A DNA stretch of 64,000 nucleotides from a bacterium MS4 (GCA_000752215.1 CCFG01000017.1:496001-560000); one strand, 5' to 3'; shown: positions 52,401-61,668, counted from the stretch's first letter. Made by a program: numbers and translations. The notes: generated by a model not told the origin, from the letters alone.

Positions 52401-55400
52401 AATTATCCGGACAGAGCCAGTTGTTTTCCTTCTTGGAAAACTCCTTGAAAAACAGCCAGGTTCTGCGCGCGGTATCCAGAAGCAGCCCGCTGTCCTGTGC
52501 TTTGTCCCCCGGATGAAGCTTGTTTTCCGGCTGACTGATCCGGTACGCGATTTCAAATGCAAAGCTCCAATCAGCGAGGATGACTGCCGTCAGAATCATT
52601 CCCGCGGGGTTCAAAGATCCCATAAATAAAAGGAATGCAAGCGCACACGCCGGAAGAAAAGAGCTCCACATGGTAAGAAAATACCCTTTTCTCGTATTGA
52701 CAATAGAGGCATCCACCGCTTCCGCCGTATTCCAGCGAAGCAGATTTTTCTTGCTGACGAAGAGCCGGTACAGCGTTCTGACAATGGCGTCGCATGCGAC
52801 ATACGCCCGGTAGGGCGTGATCGTAAACTCCAGAAACGCTCTTTCCAGCATCACGGCAAGTTCCTTTAAGAAGCTTTTATAAATAACGGCCAGCTTCGGC
52901 CGGATCAGCTTCTGGGTAATCACCGCAAGCAGCAGAATCACCGTGGAAAAAAGATCGTTAAAGAAAACCAGGGGCAGCCAAAGATAATATGCCTGCGGCA
53001 TCCATGCCAGATTCAGCAGCAGAAGCAGAATCTTGCTCAGAGGAACCAGGCTTCTTCTCAGGTTGTCAAAGATTTTCCATTTTGACAGGGCGCACAAGCT
53101 TCTCCCATCCGCGGCCTTCTTCACAAACAGCCAGGGCAGCAGCTGCCAGTCCCCGCGCAGCCACCGGTGTTCCCTTTTGGTAAAGGACAAAACGCTGTTC
53201 GGAAAACTGTCCATGATCTTGGCCGTGCTGGAAAAAGCCGTCCGTGCATAGCAGCTCTCAAAAAGGTCATGACTGAGAATCCGGTTTTCCGGCACCTTGT
53301 TTTGAAGCACCTTACGGAAGGCTTTGATATCATAAATACCCTTTCCGGTATAGATTCCTTCGTTAAAAATATCCTGGTAGATATCCGAGATCACGGTTCC
53401 GTAATGGGCAAGGCCCGATTCTCCCCCGAAGATTTTCGTAAACCTGCTGCCGTTCTTATCCGCGATATGATTTCTTACCGAGGGCTGTATGATGACATAG
53501 CCTTCCTCCACCTTTTGATTGGCAAGATCGAGAATCGGTTGATTCAAAGGATGATCGATCAGTCCGACCAGTTTCGCGGCGTTGTCGCGGATCAGGTTGG
53601 TGTCCGCATCTAGTGTAATCACATACCGGAAGGTGGTAAGAAGCTTCTGGTCGCAGTAAACGGAGGAGAAGGTGGTGTTTTCCTTTTCCTCTCCATTTAA
53701 AAGGTTATTGAATTCTTCCAGCTTTCCCCGCTTACGCTCCCAGCACATATAACAGTTTTCCGCCTGATTCCATTTGCGGCTGCGGAAGAACAGAGAAAAC
53801 CGCGGGTACTCCGACGGATAGAGTTCGTTCAGCTCCTTCCTGCGCGCGGCAAGAGCGCTTTCAATCACCTCGTCCTTCGGCAGGAACTGGTCCTGAGAAT
53901 CCTCAAAATCAAGCAGCAAGGCAAAGAAAAGGTTCGGCTGCCGGTTTGCCAGATAATGCTTTTGAAGACGGTCCATGTACTCCAGGCCCTGTTCCTTCGA
54001 GGAGACAATGACCGGCATGACCACAAAGGTCCTTGCTTCCTCCGGTATTTCCTCCAGATAGTTCAGAGAAGGAATCTTCTTGACCTTGATTTTTCTGGTG
54101 AATATAAAATTGGTAATCTCTATGGAAATACCGATCAGAAGCGGTGCGGCGGCCAGAAGGACGATCACTTGCCGTCCGGTATCCTGCAGCCCGCCAAGGA
54201 CCCCGAAAGCCTGGAACAGGCAGGCACCCAGTCCCAGAGTGATCAGGAACAGGGCAAGGAAATAAAGGAAGCCCATTCCATTCCTCGTTTTCCTGATTTT
54301 TTGGGGAATCGGTTCTCCCAACACCTTCGCTTTCAGAACCGGATAGCCTTTGCCCAAAAGATAGGCCCCCACATGATGAGAACAATGCAGGTCCTCCCTT
54401 CCCCGGACCGCCAGCTCCAAGCAGTCTCTGGCTATCTTTTCTTCCATCAGATGATAACGGAGCGATAATTTCACAATGACTCCGCGGTACATGCCCCTGG
54501 ACTCCAAATCCATCTTCTGATAGATACCGTCCGGGTCCTGTGATAAAATCTGCTCCAGGCAGGAATATTCCTCAAAGAATTTCTCTTCGTCCACTTCATT
54601 GATATCCCTCAGGCTGACAATCAGAGTCCGGATATTTGTCTCAAGAAACGATTCTATCTTTCCTTCCTCCAGAAAGATGCCGGAGGTCTTCACCTGTTTT
54701 TCCGGGGAAGCCAAATGATATTCCAGATAGCTTTGAATGGAAGCCTCGTCAAAGGACATGTTTTTCAGCAGATAGACGACATGGGCATGGAACGAGCAGT
54801 TCCGCTTTAAGGAATCCTCTTCTATTTTGCACAGCAGTGCTGACAGATCGGCCGGCCCCTGCTGATCTGTCAGCCTGTCGCGCAAAAATTTTTCCGCTTT
54901 CGATTTCACATCGATCATCTGAAGGATTTCATCCGCGGCTGCAATGATCTCTTCCAGAAGGCAAAAGCCCAGCACTTCCGGTAAAACCCAGATTTCCTTG
55001 TCCGTAAGCGGTATCTTTTGCTGATATGCTTTCAGCATCACGGAAATATTTTCTTCACTCAGGTGTCCGCCGGAAAGAGCCACCATCTTTTTTGCCACAA
55101 CATAAACGCGGGGAAAATTACGGTATTCCTTCCCTTTCAGAACCGGCAATACGGCATAGTCCGTTCCCGAGGTACGCACTTTTTTAATTTCCCGGTACAG
55201 CATCTGGAAGTTGTCAAAAAGCCAGCGTGCCGCCGGAATCAGGGAAATCATATCGGCGGATACGGCGGAGATGCTGTCTCTGATTTTATTCAGTTCTTTA
55301 TAGGCGGCCTGATTATAATCATTCAGAACAAAGCTATATCCGGTCAGTCTGACCTGACTGTGGCTTTCCGCCAGAACAAGCATCTGCTTTTCCCACTCGC

Positions 55401-55584
55401 TCGGACCCGGTTTCTCTCCTTCTGCCGGGGAACAAACCGAAAAATTTACTTTCCTGCCAAAATGGTTCAGTCTGCGGTATAGCATAAACAGAACAAAGCA
55501 GAACAATGAAATCAGGATCAGCAAAACAACCGGCAGAAAGGGGGAATCTATATAAAAGTCAATTTTTTTCAACACGATCTGCAA
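49462..55584 (-). CDS. Cyclic beta-1,2-glucan synthase, GT84 and cyclisation part (NdvB-like)
   Basis: A membrane protein of about 2040 residues. The order is an N-terminal helix, helical domain to about 430, paired helices, GT84 glycosyltransferase (TFRYVITLDADTNLI with DxD-like motif, then REHRWLRGDWQLLPWL), more membrane helices, and a glucoamylase-like cyclisation domain (DLMASESALTSLLAISMGQV, VSWSGTMFEYLMPNLVF), the GH189-type module. A first GH94-like half that lacks a catalytic barrel follows. The frame opens at 55677, but TTG 55584 has AAGGAGG at good spacing and the ATG has none. Together with the 810-residue product it equals one NdvB. The product would be cyclic or linear beta-1,2-glucan. 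Confidence 0.9.
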   Translation of the reverse strand: MQIVLKKIDFYIDSPFLPVVLLILISLFCFVLFMLYRRLNHFGRKVNFSVCSPAEGEKPGPSEWEKQMLVLAESHSQVRLTGYSFVLNDYNQAAYKELNKIRDSISAVSADMISLIPAARWLFDNFQMLYREIKKVRTSGTDYAVLPVLKGKEYRNFPRVYVVAKKMVALSGGHLSEENISVMLKAYQQKIPLTDKEIWVLPEVLGFCLLEEIIAAADEILQMIDVKSKAEKFLRDRLTDQQGPADLSALLCKIEEDSLKRNCSFHAHVVYLLKNMSFDEASIQSYLEYHLASPEKQVKTSGIFLEEGKIESFLETNIRTLIVSLRDINEVDEEKFFEEYSCLEQILSQDPDGIYQKMDLESRGMYRGVIVKLSLRYHLMEEKIARDCLELAVRGREDLHCSHHVGAYLLGKGYPVLKAKVLGEPIPQKIRKTRNGMGFLYFLALFLITLGLGACLFQAFGVLGGLQDTGRQVIVLLAAAPLLIGISIEITNFIFTRKIKVKKIPSLNYLEEIPEEARTFVVMPVIVSSKEQGLEYMDRLQKHYLANRQPNLFFALLLDFEDSQDQFLPKDEVIESALAARRKELNELYPSEYPRFSLFFRSRKWNQAENCYMCWERKRGKLEEFNNLLNGEEKENTTFSSVYCDQKLLTTFRYVITLDADTNLIRDNAAKLVGLIDHPLNQPILDLANQKVEEGYVIIQPSVRNHIADKNGSRFTKIFGGESGLAHYGTVISDIYQDIFNEGIYTGKGIYDIKAFRKVLQNKVPENRILSHDLFESCYARTAFSSTAKIMDSFPNSVLSFTKREHRWLRGDWQLLPWLFVKKAADGRSLCALSKWKIFDNLRRSLVPLSKILLLLLNLAWMPQAYYLWLPLVFFNDLFSTVILLLAVITQKLIRPKLAVIYKSFLKELAVMLERAFLEFTITPYRAYVACDAIVRTLYRLFVSKKNLLRWNTAEAVDASIVNTRKGYFLTMWSSFLPACALAFLLFMGSLNPAGMILTAVILADWSFAFEIAYRISQPENKLHPGDKAQDSGLLLDTARRTWLFFKEFSKKENNWLCPDNYQISIAEKVSDKTSPTNIGLQFLAILSARDLGFETLSATVEAVENLMDTVQKMPKWKGHLYNWYHIQSLEVLNPAYISTVDSGNFLGHLVVLKNGLLEQIDKPVYPDNFLSELRIAVQNSNEEILLKTGDSAGNKLRAGYQSIGELIEDIADIWENLNGRELRPAADYRWTRHLMDLIDSTVNEAGALKLKKESISSYPVLRRIAAEDHPFANSMIHRIKELCNQIDRLLANVDFHFLFNEKRMLFHIGYHVSSHTLDDGCYDLMASESALTSLLAISMGQVPLKHWYKLGRPLTMVSGIPCFVSWSGTMFEYLMPNLVFKEYEGSVYEQTSRAAVLQQIQYAQEAGIPWGISESQYYRFDLNSNYQYKAFGVPKIRLQPVRRNSLVVAPYATMLALDIAEEECMKNLKRLKKLGAFGDYGFYESVDFNLPNSVELTPYCIVKSYMAHHQGMNLAAINNYLNEGVLRERFHAEMMIKASEVLLEEKRQSYLISIARQGYTIRIGKSLFREDSYSNRYINSTGVNSPVVDYLSNGKYSLMITSDGDGFSKYEDRMLYRWRSDIYENTGNYIYIKDMERGKLWSAAYHPTRTEPEDYQVVFCPHQAEFKRRDGDISSDMIVSLDADHNFEIRKVTFTNHGSREKRLEVTSYLEVVDDTYPAELSHPAFNKLFLESEYLEEQEIFLAKRRRKTEEDHPYVMHMLRTGTKLCKKLEYENDRKRFIGRNNTLENPDSVVNSSAFFNHSGFCNDPIMSLRAQFCIGAGETACVSFITGVCGSREEAIKIAGELNVSYRIDDILEKFRLQKNLELKYLEITRAQLNAFQDLVSPVYYPAGIYRGPHENIRRNFMNQSFLWKFGVSGDHPILLLTVRSIAEERTVKDVLKAYEYLKINRVAVDLIILIDSKHGYLQEVDELINDMTSSLRIYDSGNEKPSFFTLHTYEMKPAEIDLLYTAARVVFSEKAGIYFNNVKENPYELLEKY

Positions 55585-55740
55585 TGGAAGCTCCTCCTTA
55601 TTTAAGAGACCCTTCGGATAAGACAGGATCTCTTTACGGATAGTTTGTCTGTTTTTCCATAAAAAATAGCAACTCATTGCATATTTCGGATTCGAAAAAG
55701 ATTCATCAATCGTGAACAGGACCCCCGCAGCACTTTAAAA
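55585..55740 (-). other. Upstream region of the glucan synthase gene
   Basis: About 150 bp includes an in-frame, unsupported extension to ATG 55677. A possible TTGATG-17-AAATAT promoter pair on the minus strand is weak. Nothing else is seen. Confidence 0.35.
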
Positions 55741-55768
55741 AGGGCATCCCTAAACAAAGGGATGCCCT
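55741..55768 (-). terminator. Terminator after the proline racemase-TetR gene
   Basis: The perfect 11-bp stem AGGGCATCCCT/AGGGATGCCCT with a short loop is followed on the minus strand by TTTTAAAG. It lies downstream of the fusion gene, with MITE copy 3 between. Confidence 0.75.
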
Positions 55769-55818
55769 GATACGGAGCTTCTATTCAAAAGTTAGAAAAT
55801 ACCGTTTTTCTCCTGTAC

Positions 55819-55884
55819 TACAGCATTTCCAGTTGATTCTGCAACAGGTTTGCGTGTCTCGCAGGCTGAAATGGAATTGCTGTA
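55819..55884 (+). repeat. MITE-like repeat, copy 3, core deleted
   Basis: A 66-bp copy with ends TACAGCATTTCC and GGAATTGCTGTA as in copies 1 and 2, but without the GC-rich hairpin core. The missing part is bounded by short GCG repeats in copy 1, so slippage may have removed it. Confidence 0.7.
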
Positions 55885-55908
55885 AATTTCTGCAGTTTTT
55901 ATAAAGCT

Positions 55909-57516
55909 TTATCTTAAAAATTCTTTCAGATAGATGGGTAAAAGGCTGTGGCTGTTCTCTGTCAGGCTGTAAGCGCCGCCCGCCACACACCAGTTGTAGA
56001 TCATTCCCCTTTCCAGAGAGGCATATATTTCCGCCATGTTTTGCACGGAATCCGAATTTTTAAATTCCCCGGTCTTCCGTCCTTCCTGCAGGATGCGCAT
56101 AATCAGCTTAAAGTAGAGCCGTTCCTCATTGAAAAGGCTCTTTTTCTTTTTTTCAACATCCTGCGTGTAAAGAAACACAACCAGGTTAAAGGGCACCTGT
56201 GTTTCAATCAGCTGAAACAGCTCCCTGTTCAGATAAAGCAGCTGCTCGTAATGGTTTAACCTGGGGTTCATTTCCAGCATCAGCTCAGCGTATTTCTGAT
56301 CGAAAAAATCTCCAAGCGTATCCAGCAGATCCTCCTTTTTTTCAAAAGCGCTGTGGAATTCGTCGGCGGATACGCCGGCCAGCCCGATTACGTCAGCTGT
56401 CAGGGTCTCGGGGAAGCCCTTTTCCCGGAACAGCTTCCACGCCGCCCGGACGATCCTGGTCCGGATGCTTTCCGGCTCCGCCTTTTTTACGTTCCCCAGC
56501 AAAAAACCGTCTTCCAGCGGATCGTCATCGTCCAGAATCCATTGGTTCATGCCGGTGATATACGCGCTGCCGGTAATCTGCGGAACAATCGCCTTCATGC
56601 CGCTGATTTCCAGCTCCTGAACGGCCTCGCCTTTGAATATCGAACCGATCATGCTCTCGTAAACGAACTTCTGGTTCAGCCCCAGTTTCCCTTTTGCGTA
56701 TAAAGCCGCTATTTTGGCGCTCGTTCCGGTCCCGCACGGAGAACGGTCAGCCTGCGCCTGCCCGAAGATGACACAGTTTTTCAAATCGGCCTGCGGATGA
56801 TCGGCACGTGCATAGAATTCCACCAGATCGACAGTGGTGATATCCAGATAAGGATGACGGATATTCACTTCTTTATTGATTCGGTTCCGGAGCTTCATTC
56901 CCAGCTCGGTGATTTCCTCAATATATTTGGCCTTCAGGTCCAGGCCGATGGCTTCGGCGTCGACCAGCGCAAAAAAGGAGCCTCCAAAGGAGATATCATA
57001 GGGGATCATCCCGTACCCGGGAATCTCGGTTTTCAGGTTTTCCCGGTACAGAAAAGAAGGCACGTTCAGAATGCTCACCTCCACCGCTTTGCCGCCCTCC
57101 ACGCGCACCTTCGCACGGATAATACCGGAAGGCGTATCCAGTACGACCTCGGTATACGGTTCGGTCACCGCCACCAGTCCGGTTTCAACCGCCATGGAGG
57201 CGGTCCCGATGCTGCCGTGGCCGCACATATTCAGGTAGCCACCGCTGTCCATGAAAACCACGCCCAAATCCGCTTCCGGGTTCACCGGCTCGGTAATCAG
57301 CGCCCCGAACATGTCGCGGTGCCCTCTCGGCTCCAGCATCAGCGCCGTGCGGTAATGGTCGTAATTCTTTTCCAAATATTTTTTCTTTTCCATCATCGTG
57401 CTTCCGGGCAGCTCCGGAAACCCCTCGTAAATGATCCGCGTCGCTTCTCCCACGGTGTGGGAATCGATGGTTTTGAAGCAGTGCGCGTAACTGCCCGTTT
57501 TGGGCCTGATATCCAT
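55909..57516 (-). CDS. Proline racemase fused to a TetR-type regulator
   Basis: A 535-residue two-part protein. Residues 1 to about 340 are a complete proline racemase family enzyme with both catalytic cysteines, Cys98 in NMCGHGSIG and Cys261 in RSPCGTGTSAK. Residues about 350-535 are a TetR regulator (IRTRIVRAAWKLFREKGFPE, HTH, then helical ligand domain). The join (LLGNVKKAEPESIRT) is in one uninterrupted frame. ATG 57516 has GGGAGG. In the prd locus a proline racemase (PrdF) makes D-proline for PrdAB. A fused DNA-binding domain suggests an enzyme that also controls its own genes, which is inferred. Hydroxyproline epimerase is an alternative activity. Confidence 0.88.
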   Translation of the reverse strand: MDIRPKTGSYAHCFKTIDSHTVGEATRIIYEGFPELPGSTMMEKKKYLEKNYDHYRTALMLEPRGHRDMFGALITEPVNPEADLGVVFMDSGGYLNMCGHGSIGTASMAVETGLVAVTEPYTEVVLDTPSGIIRAKVRVEGGKAVEVSILNVPSFLYRENLKTEIPGYGMIPYDISFGGSFFALVDAEAIGLDLKAKYIEEITELGMKLRNRINKEVNIRHPYLDITTVDLVEFYARADHPQADLKNCVIFGQAQADRSPCGTGTSAKIAALYAKGKLGLNQKFVYESMIGSIFKGEAVQELEISGMKAIVPQITGSAYITGMNQWILDDDDPLEDGFLLGNVKKAEPESIRTRIVRAAWKLFREKGFPETLTADVIGLAGVSADEFHSAFEKKEDLLDTLGDFFDQKYAELMLEMNPRLNHYEQLLYLNRELFQLIETQVPFNLVVFLYTQDVEKKKKSLFNEERLYFKLIMRILQEGRKTGEFKNSDSVQNMAEIYASLERGMIYNWCVAGGAYSLTENSHSLLPIYLKEFLR

Positions 57517-57552
57517 GCCGTTCCTCCCGCAAATATGGATTTATCCTGTTCC

Positions 57553-58146
57553 TTATCCGCCGAAATTCAGCCTGACGGCCTCCGCCAGCAGCCTTGCGGT
57601 TCCCTCAACACCCAGCAGCCCGCTGTTTACCATCAGGTCCTTGTGATTAGGATCATCCGGGGCATATTTGGCATACTGCTTATGATAATTGCCGCGCGCT
57701 TTGTCCACCGCCTCGATCATCCGTTTTGCCTCGTACGGTTTCATTTCCAGCGTGTTCAGGCAGTTGTCGTACCGAATTCTATACGGCGCATAGATATAAA
57801 CGTGCACCGCGTTTTTTTCCTCAGCGAGAATATAGTCGGCGCAGCGGCCGACGATAATGCAGGAGCCTTTTTCCGCCAGGCCGGCAATGATGTCCTTCTG
57901 CGTCTGGAAGATACGCGCCTGCCTCTCCATCGACTCCGTTCCAAGCGGAAACAGCATCCGGAAAAAGTTGGAGCCTCTCTCCTCCTCGTCGCTGATCACC
58001 GAAACCGGCATTCCCATTTTTTCCGAGGTCGCTTCCACAATGTCGCGGTCGTAATATTCGATGTTCAGCAGTTCGGATAACCGTCTGGCGATCGGACGCC
58101 CAAGGCTTCCAAAATCTCTTGTTATGGTGACCACATATTTTTCCAA
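57553..58146 (-). CDS. Cytidylate kinase-like family protein
   Basis: This 197-residue P-loop protein of the cytidylate-kinase-like type starts MEKYVVTITRDFGSLGRPIA with a modified Walker region. It has YYDRDIVEATSEKMG and SCIIVGRCADYIL as in this family. True CMP kinase is larger and lies with other genes, so the substrate is unclear. The start is TTG 58146 with GGGGGG upstream. It lies between the ABC importer and the racemase-TetR gene and is probably in the same operon. Confidence 0.85.
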   Translation of the reverse strand: MEKYVVTITRDFGSLGRPIARRLSELLNIEYYDRDIVEATSEKMGMPVSVISDEEERGSNFFRMLFPLGTESMERQARIFQTQKDIIAGLAEKGSCIIVGRCADYILAEEKNAVHVYIYAPYRIRYDNCLNTLEMKPYEAKRMIEAVDKARGNYHKQYAKYAPDDPNHKDLMVNSGLLGVEGTARLLAEAVRLNFGG

Positions 58147-58197
58147 ACCTTTCCCCCCTGTCTTTCTTTGCCGCAGGCGGTCCGCTGCCGCGGACCG

Positions 58198-58938
58198 CTA
58201 AGACGCCAGGAATCTGGACAGAAAAGCCTTCGTCCGTTCTTCCCGCGGGCTTTCCAGTACCTCCTGCGGAGTCCCTTCCTCCACAATATAGCCGTTATCC
58301 ATAAAAATGACGCGGTCCGCGACGTCTTTTGCAAACGCCATCTCGTGGGTGACCACGACCATTGTCATGCCGTCCGCTGCAAGCTGACGCATCACGCTCA
58401 GGACCTCGCCCACAAGCTCCGGGTCCAGAGCCGACGTCGGTTCGTCAAAAAGCAGCGCGACGGGGTCCATGGCCAGTGCCCGCGCAATGGCTACCCGCTG
58501 CTGCTGCCCGCCCGAGAGGGTGGACGGCAAAGCGTCCCTTTTGCTTTCCAGGCCCACCCGCTCCAGCAGCTGTGCGGCCTTGCCGCGGGCCTCCTGCTTG
58601 TTCCTGCGCTTTGTCAGCACCGGCGCCAGCGCGACGTTTCCCAGGACGGTTCTCATCGGGAAGAGATTGAAGCGCTGGAACACCATGCCGACTTCCTCCC
58701 GGAATTTCCGGATATCGGCCTTTTTATCGCACATGTTCTGGTCTTTATAAAAAACATCGCCGGAAGTAGGAATCTCCAGTTGATTGATGCATCTTAACAG
58801 CGTGCTTTTCCCCGAGCCGGAGGGACCGATGATGCATACCACCTCTCCCTCGGAAACCTCGATGTTGATATCTTTCAAAACCACCAGATCGCCAAAAATT
58901 TTGGATAGATGGCTGATCTGCAAAAGTGGGCTGCTCAT
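58198..58938 (-). CDS. Polar amino acid ABC importer ATPase
   Basis: This GlnQ/HisP-type ATPase of about 246 residues has Walker [10 protein letters not shown], signature [15 protein letters not shown], Walker [14 protein letters not shown] and switch His [15 protein letters not shown] 58938 is preferred to the GTG three codons earlier. It follows the permease by 13 bp. Within a proline reductase locus it probably imports proline or a related amino acid. Confidence 0.93.
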   Translation of the reverse strand: MSSPLLQISHLSKIFGDLVVLKDINIEVSEGEVVCIIGPSGSGKSTLLRCINQLEIPTSGDVFYKDQNMCDKKADIRKFREEVGMVFQRFNLFPMRTVLGNVALAPVLTKRRNKQEARGKAAQLLERVGLESKRDALPSTLSGGQQQRVAIARALAMDPVALLFDEPTSALDPELVGEVLSVMRQLAADGMTMVVVTHEMAFAKDVADRVIFMDNGYIVEEGTPQEVLESPREERTKAFLSRFLAS

Positions 58939-58951
58939 TTTCGTCACCCGC

Positions 58952-59620
58952 CTATTTCAAACTGAATTTCTTTTCGATAAATTTTTGCAGTACCATGAGT
59001 ATGGACAGCAACACTAAGTAAAACAGGGCGCAGACCGTGTAGGCCGGAACAGTCTGAAAGGTCCGCGCAATATAATTCTGGGTCTGCCTGGTCATTTCAT
59101 TGACCGATATGATGGACAACAGGGCCGTATCCTTCACGGAAATGATAAACTGGTTGAACAGCGCAGGCAGCATGGATTGAAACGCCGGTGGGACGATCAG
59201 ATGCCACATGATCTGCCTGTTTGTCAGCCCAAGGGATTTCCCCGCCTCGGTCTGGCCGATCTCCACACCGTCCAGGGCACCCTTTACGATGGTGGAGATA
59301 AACGCGCCAGAATTCAGGGAGATAACGATGATGCCCGCCGCCGTGCTTTCCAACGTAAAATTCGTTCCCGTGGCCGCGGAAATCAGCAGGGGGACCACAA
59401 AATAGACATACAGCGCCTGCACCACCAGCGGTGTGCCGCGAATCAGCCAGATATAAACGCCGGCTATGTGTCTGCCCGCTTTGAAATGTCCGTGCAGGGC
59501 ATACCCGGAAACCGATCCGATCAGAAAGCCTATCAGGATGCCGACTACGGAAATTTCCATTGTCAGCTTCAGCCCGCGGAGCAGCATGGGAGCAATATTC
59601 TTGACGGATTCCAAATCCAT
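58952..59620 (-). CDS. Polar amino acid ABC importer permease
   Basis: A 222-residue HisM/GlnP-type permease with five membrane segments. The EAA loop reads [20 protein letters not shown] and family sequence [20 protein letters not shown] is present. ATG 59620 is preceded by AAGGAGGTG, so the longer frame to 59638 is rejected. Partners are the ATPase at 58198 and the binding lipoprotein at 59767. Confidence 0.93.
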   Translation of the reverse strand: MDLESVKNIAPMLLRGLKLTMEISVVGILIGFLIGSVSGYALHGHFKAGRHIAGVYIWLIRGTPLVVQALYVYFVVPLLISAATGTNFTLESTAAGIIVISLNSGAFISTIVKGALDGVEIGQTEAGKSLGLTNRQIMWHLIVPPAFQSMLPALFNQFIISVKDTALLSIISVNEMTRQTQNYIARTFQTVPAYTVCALFYLVLLSILMVLQKFIEKKFSLK

Positions 59621-59766
59621 TGGAACACCTCCTTTCAATGTGGGCTTCTCCGCCGCAGCCCGCGTACAAGGGGGCGAAAAGCCCGTTTGTACGCAAAGCG
59701 GGAGGAAATCCGCCGGAAAAAGACGTTAAAAAAGCGGATCTGCGGCCGGCCGCGCCGGTTCATTGC

Positions 59767-60648
59767 TTATTCACACCATTTTTCCTTCAGCTGATCGATG
59801 GTTCCGTTCGACTGGAGGTAAGCAATGGCGTCGTTGAAATTCTGGACGATATCGGGATTCGCCTTGCAGATGTTGAAAGAAAGAGCGATGGCGTAAGGCG
59901 CCTGCCCGTTGTAGAATTCATCCCCGACGATTTTCAGCTTGATCTCGCCGGTTTTAATGGAATAGGCCGTGCCGGGCGCGTCGTAGATAGTGGCGTCCGC
60001 CTGCCCGCCCTCCACGGCTTTATAGGCGAGAGACTGGGAGTCGAAGGTTTTCAGGCATTTTTCCGGCAGGTTGGCGGCGGCGTATTCATAGGCGATGGTG
60101 CCGGCCTGCACGGCCACGGTATATTTGCCGTCCTTCAGATCGTCCACGCTTTTGATGTCGTTGTTGTTCTCGCCCACGACGACCACGATGCCCGCGTCAT
60201 AATAGGTATCGGTGAAGTTCATGGTCTTTTTGCGCTCATCCGTGGCGCAGAGAGCGGCCGCCACAACATCCAGCTGGCCCTGGGACACGGAGGTGGTCAG
60301 CGGACCGTAGTCCATATCCTGCAGTTTATCGGATTTGATGGAGAATCCAAGGAGCTTCTGCAGTTCATTCAGAAATTCCACATCGAAGCCCTGCAGGGTT
60401 GTTCCATCCTCTTTAAAATAGGAGAACGGCGCGTAGGTGCCGGAGGTGCCGACAGCCAGCGTGACCCCTTTCAGCGCGCCCTGAAAGGACGGTGCGCTTT
60501 CACCGGCCGCCTGCGAGGACGCTGCCGGGGCCGTGCTGCTCTCCGGCTGGGAAGCAGCTTCGGTGCCGCCTGCGCAGCCCGTTAGCATAACCGCCGTCAT
60601 TGCAAACGTCAGCGCTACGGAAATCAAGGACAAAAGTTTTTTCTTCAT
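59767..60648 (-). CDS. Amino acid ABC importer substrate-binding lipoprotein
   Basis: This 293-residue solute-binding protein family 3 member has a signal peptide and lipobox ending LTGC, then a Ser/Ala linker. The mature domain shows VGTSGTYAPFSYFKEDGTTL, GFDVEFLNELQKLL and DVVAAALCATDERKKTMNFT, all typical of polar amino acid binding proteins. AAAGGAGG precedes ATG 60648. It is the first gene of the importer unit, with about 140 bp of AT-rich upstream sequence that may hold its promoter. Confidence 0.93.
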   Translation of the reverse strand: MKKKLLSLISVALTFAMTAVMLTGCAGGTEAASQPESSTAPAASSQAAGESAPSFQGALKGVTLAVGTSGTYAPFSYFKEDGTTLQGFDVEFLNELQKLLGFSIKSDKLQDMDYGPLTTSVSQGQLDVVAAALCATDERKKTMNFTDTYYDAGIVVVVGENNNDIKSVDDLKDGKYTVAVQAGTIAYEYAAANLPEKCLKTFDSQSLAYKAVEGGQADATIYDAPGTAYSIKTGEIKLKIVGDEFYNGQAPYAIALSFNICKANPDIVQNFNDAIAYLQSNGTIDQLKEKWCE

Positions 60649-60786
60649 GTTGAATCCTCCTTTGATGATACTTTGAATTTATATGAACAGAAAAAATGAA
60701 TAAAAAAAAGACAAGGATGTTATAAAATAAACACCATTGTCCATTCATTTTGCTCTGATCCTATATTAAAATGTAAAACCGGCCTG

Positions 60787-61668
60787 TTAACCGTCCGGGG
60801 AATCCGCCGGCCGGGCCTCGGAGTTGAGAAGAGTATAGCAGACGATGCCCAAAACAACGAGGGCGCCGCCCGCCGCCACAAAGGCGGAAGGAAATTCCCG
60901 GAAAAAAGCGATCCCCAGTCCCGTGGCAAAAACCGGCTCCAGCATCTTTGAGGCCGACACATACGTCGGCTTTTCATACTTCAGGACCCAGCTGAACAGG
61001 CTGTGCCCCAGAAGCGTACAGAACACCGCAAGGCCGATGCCGGACAGGACGTTGACTCTGGGATATTGAGTTATTTTAACATGCTGCACGCATAAAATCA
61101 AGAGCAAAGTCAGCGCCGCAGAGAAATACACCGTGAAGGTGTAGACCGTGGTGGACATTTTCTTTCTGCAGAACACGCCGAGCATCGTATAAACGGACAG
61201 AAAGCACGCGCCGGTCAATGCGAGGAAATCCCCCAGCAAAACGTTGTTTCCGCTGCCCGCGTCCGCCAGGGCGATGACGACGGTGCCTGAAAAGGTGACC
61301 AGGATCGCGGCCCAGTGCTTGGTTCCCAGCTTTTCCCGTAACAGCAGAAACGTTGCCAGAGCGATAAAGAACACTTCCGTGTCGACCAGCGCGACCGAAG
61401 AGGCAATGCTCGTATAGCTCAGCGACTGGAAGTAAGCGGTGAAATGAAAGCTTAAAAACATGCCGCTGATGGCGGCGCATATGAAATATTTCGGGGGTAC
61501 GCCCCTGATTTCAGCCCTGCAGCGGAGGACCAGAACCGGCAGAAGAAACGCCGCCGCAAACCCCACCCGGTACAGAACCAGCACCATCGGCGGCGCGTCC
61601 GCGACCCTGACGAAAACAGCGGACAGGGACGACCCGGCCACGCCCAAAACCACAATCAGCTTTTTCAT
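60787..61668 (-). CDS. EamA/DMT family transporter
   Basis: A 293-residue membrane protein with ten predicted helices in two EamA repeats (starting near residues 5 and 150). Family sequence includes PMVLVLYRVGFAAAFLLPVL and the EPVFATGLGIAFFREFPSAF segment near the end. DMT members export or exchange amino acids and other metabolites. It lies between prdB (18 bp upstream) and the importer, so it may exchange proline-related compounds such as the fermentation product. That is only inferred. Confidence 0.88.
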   Translation of the reverse strand: MKKLIVVLGVAGSSLSAVFVRVADAPPMVLVLYRVGFAAAFLLPVLVLRCRAEIRGVPPKYFICAAISGMFLSFHFTAYFQSLSYTSIASSVALVDTEVFFIALATFLLLREKLGTKHWAAILVTFSGTVVIALADAGSGNNVLLGDFLALTGACFLSVYTMLGVFCRKKMSTTVYTFTVYFSAALTLLLILCVQHVKITQYPRVNVLSGIGLAVFCTLLGHSLFSWVLKYEKPTYVSASKMLEPVFATGLGIAFFREFPSAFVAAGGALVVLGIVCYTLLNSEARPADSPDG

